Shown here: positions 63,074-64,000 of the stretch, piece by piece
How positions within the stretch are numbered: position 1 is the stretch's first letter
Layout: each line of letters opens with the position of its first letter
Assembly (NCBI GenBank): GCA_047621325.1
Contig: JBLHLT010000016.1
Location: 1-64,000 of the forward strand
From: Bermanella sp047621325
GTDB lineage: Bacteria > Pseudomonadota > Gammaproteobacteria > Pseudomonadales > Oceanobacteraceae
Direction of reading: 5' to 3'
DNA: 64,000 nt
Position numbers and translations under genes: made by a program
Notes under the pieces: generated by a model
The model's input: the letters and a program-made list of their open reading frames with translations, nothing else
Database searches by the model: none
What the model was told of the DNA's origin: nothing

Positions 63074-64000
63074 TTAGCTTTCTAACACCTCAAAGGTTAA
63101 GCCGCTTTTATCAATCAAACGTTGAATAAGATCATCTTGATAAATAGTGGCAGGGGTCCAAAAACCACCGGCTTTGTCTTCTTTTTTTATGCTGGCCAAG
63201 CAGGCAGCGGCTTGGCCTAACATTTTAGCGGTGCTGCCATAGCCGGGATCGCGATCACCCGTTACTTTGACTTTAATGACTTGGCCATCATCGGTTTTAC
63301 CCACAAAGCGATAATCAAAGCAGCCTTTTAATTGTTCTTCAGGGGTTGGGCCTTCACCGGGCTTGGGTAAAACAAAACGCTCTAAAATCCAGCGTGTTGG
63401 TTTAATCGCCGCAAGCAGCATAAAAATATTTAAACCCCAGCCCATGTTGCGTGAACCGGTTTTTCCTTTTCTACCTTTGCCCATCAACATGGCTTCACTG
63501 TAAGAAAAATCACCGCCATACGCTTTTTTAGCCAATGCATTGCTGCGATGTACGACGCGGGTGTTAACCGCAGCCATGACAAATGGGCCAATCCATTGAT
63601 CAAAGTCTTCATCGAACTGTGAACCATTAATATTTTCTTGGCGTCGCTTAAAGCCGTGACCGCTTGGGCAAATACTGTAAGGGTTTTGTAGTTCTTTGCG
63701 CAGTGCAGGATCTTTCGCCGCTTCTCTTGCGATGTTTACCATGCTAGCGACGGTGCCACCACTGGCCCCACCCTTTAAGCGTGCAACGCGAAGTTTAACG
63801 TCATTGCACATTTTGCCAAACTTGGCTTGCGCGTGTTGTTGTAAAAAGTACACACCAAGGTCAGAGGGAATCGAATCAAAACCACTGCAATGCACAATAC
63901 GTGCGCCGGTTTGTTTCGCGGTGGTTTCGTATTTATCAACCATGCGTTTATACCATTGCACTTCACCGGTTAAGTCACAGTAATCAGTGCCGCTGTCGAC
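63074..64000 (-). CDS. Saccharopine dehydrogenase-like / trans-acting enoyl reductase family protein, 5' end missing
   Basis: The gene runs past the window end. In-frame codons continue to position 64000: the last visible read VDSGTDYCDLTGE, which matches the GTHYVDLTGE motif of the family, so the apparent start near 63961 is false. Visible parts include HCSGFDSIPSDLGVYFL, GGASGGTVASMVN and GDRDPGYGSTAKMLGQAAACL. Family members reduce double bonds or act as oxidoreductases with NAD(P); the substrate here is unknown. Around 100 or more N-terminal residues with the Rossmann nucleotide loop are outside. Confidence 0.88.
   Translation of the reverse strand, partial: VDSGTDYCDLTGEVQWYKRMVDKYETTAKQTGARIVHCSGFDSIPSDLGVYFLQQHAQAKFGKMCNDVKLRVARLKGGASGGTVASMVNIAREAAKDPALRKELQNPYSICPSGHGFKRRQENINGSQFDEDFDQWIGPFVMAAVNTRVVHRSNALAKKAYGGDFSYSEAMLMGKGRKGKTGSRNMGWGLNIFMLLAAIKPTRWILERFVLPKPGEGPTPEEQLKGCFDYRFVGKTDDGQVIKVKVTGDRDPGYGSTAKMLGQAAACLASIKKEDKAGGFWTPATIYQDDLIQRLIDKSGLTFEVLES

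Overview
The window looks like the chromosome of a low-GC marine-type gammaproteobacterium, probably Oceanospirillales/Pseudomonadales-like. The evidence is a sodium-pumping oxaloacetate decarboxylase (oadGAB), the long PurC form, and the order fimT-fimU-pilV-pilW-pilX-pilY1-pilE / pilR / pilS / bamD / rluD / pgeF, which largely mirrors Pseudomonas. No rRNA, tRNA or CRISPR array was seen. The species cannot be fixed from sequence alone.

Layout. 1-130: the last codons and right end of an IS256-family insertion sequence abutting dusC. 134-4790: dusC, then oadG-oadA-oadB with a strong terminator. 4900-7950: an accessory patch with a frameshifted SpoIIAA/STAS-like gene followed by a tight zorA-zorB-like motor operon carrying an unrecognised Cys/His-rich third gene. 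8000-14030: penicillin-acylase-family hydrolase, purC, glutathione transferase, PhnA-like protein, PAS protein. 14277-22856: a six-gene, same-strand, tightly coupled operon that ends in a textbook terminator. It encodes a ThiF/E1 plus acyltransferase-like fusion, an acyl-CoA dehydrogenase, an MMPL/RND exporter, an exported protein of unknown family, a LolA-like protein and a DUF1302-like outer-membrane barrel. 22870-29130: arfB, a GlxA-type regulator, DEAD-box helicase plus LETM1-like protein, MarC, alpha/beta hydrolase, TRIC channel and a Tdi1-like immunity protein. 29200-39450: type IV pilus minor pilins, PilY1 and PilRS. 39520-47130: nadE, bamD, rluD-pgeF, a DUF4124 protein, and ilvI-ilvH behind a structured leader with a branched-chain-rich leader peptide. 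47140-64000: chemoreceptor, BLUF photoreceptor, transporters, HDOD protein, a glyoxylate-type gene pair, a secreted phospholipase D, a methyltransferase, an SDR, a SlyD-like isomerase, a HEPN protein, a desaturase, envelope proteins, and a saccharopine-dehydrogenase-like gene cut by the window end.

How it fits together. Most genes are housekeeping. The strongest candidate for an undescribed system is 14277-22775. The first enzyme appears to join an adenylating E1 domain to a LuxI/FeeM-like acyltransferase domain, the second can desaturate an acyl-CoA, and the other four products resemble an inner-membrane-to-outer-membrane lipid export path. I infer a pathway that makes and exports an acylated small molecule or lipid; the product is unknown. 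The second candidate is the ZorAB-like motor with a new third partner in place of the known Zorya effectors. The third is the ilv leader, whose peptide is clear but whose hairpins lack a classical attenuator terminator.
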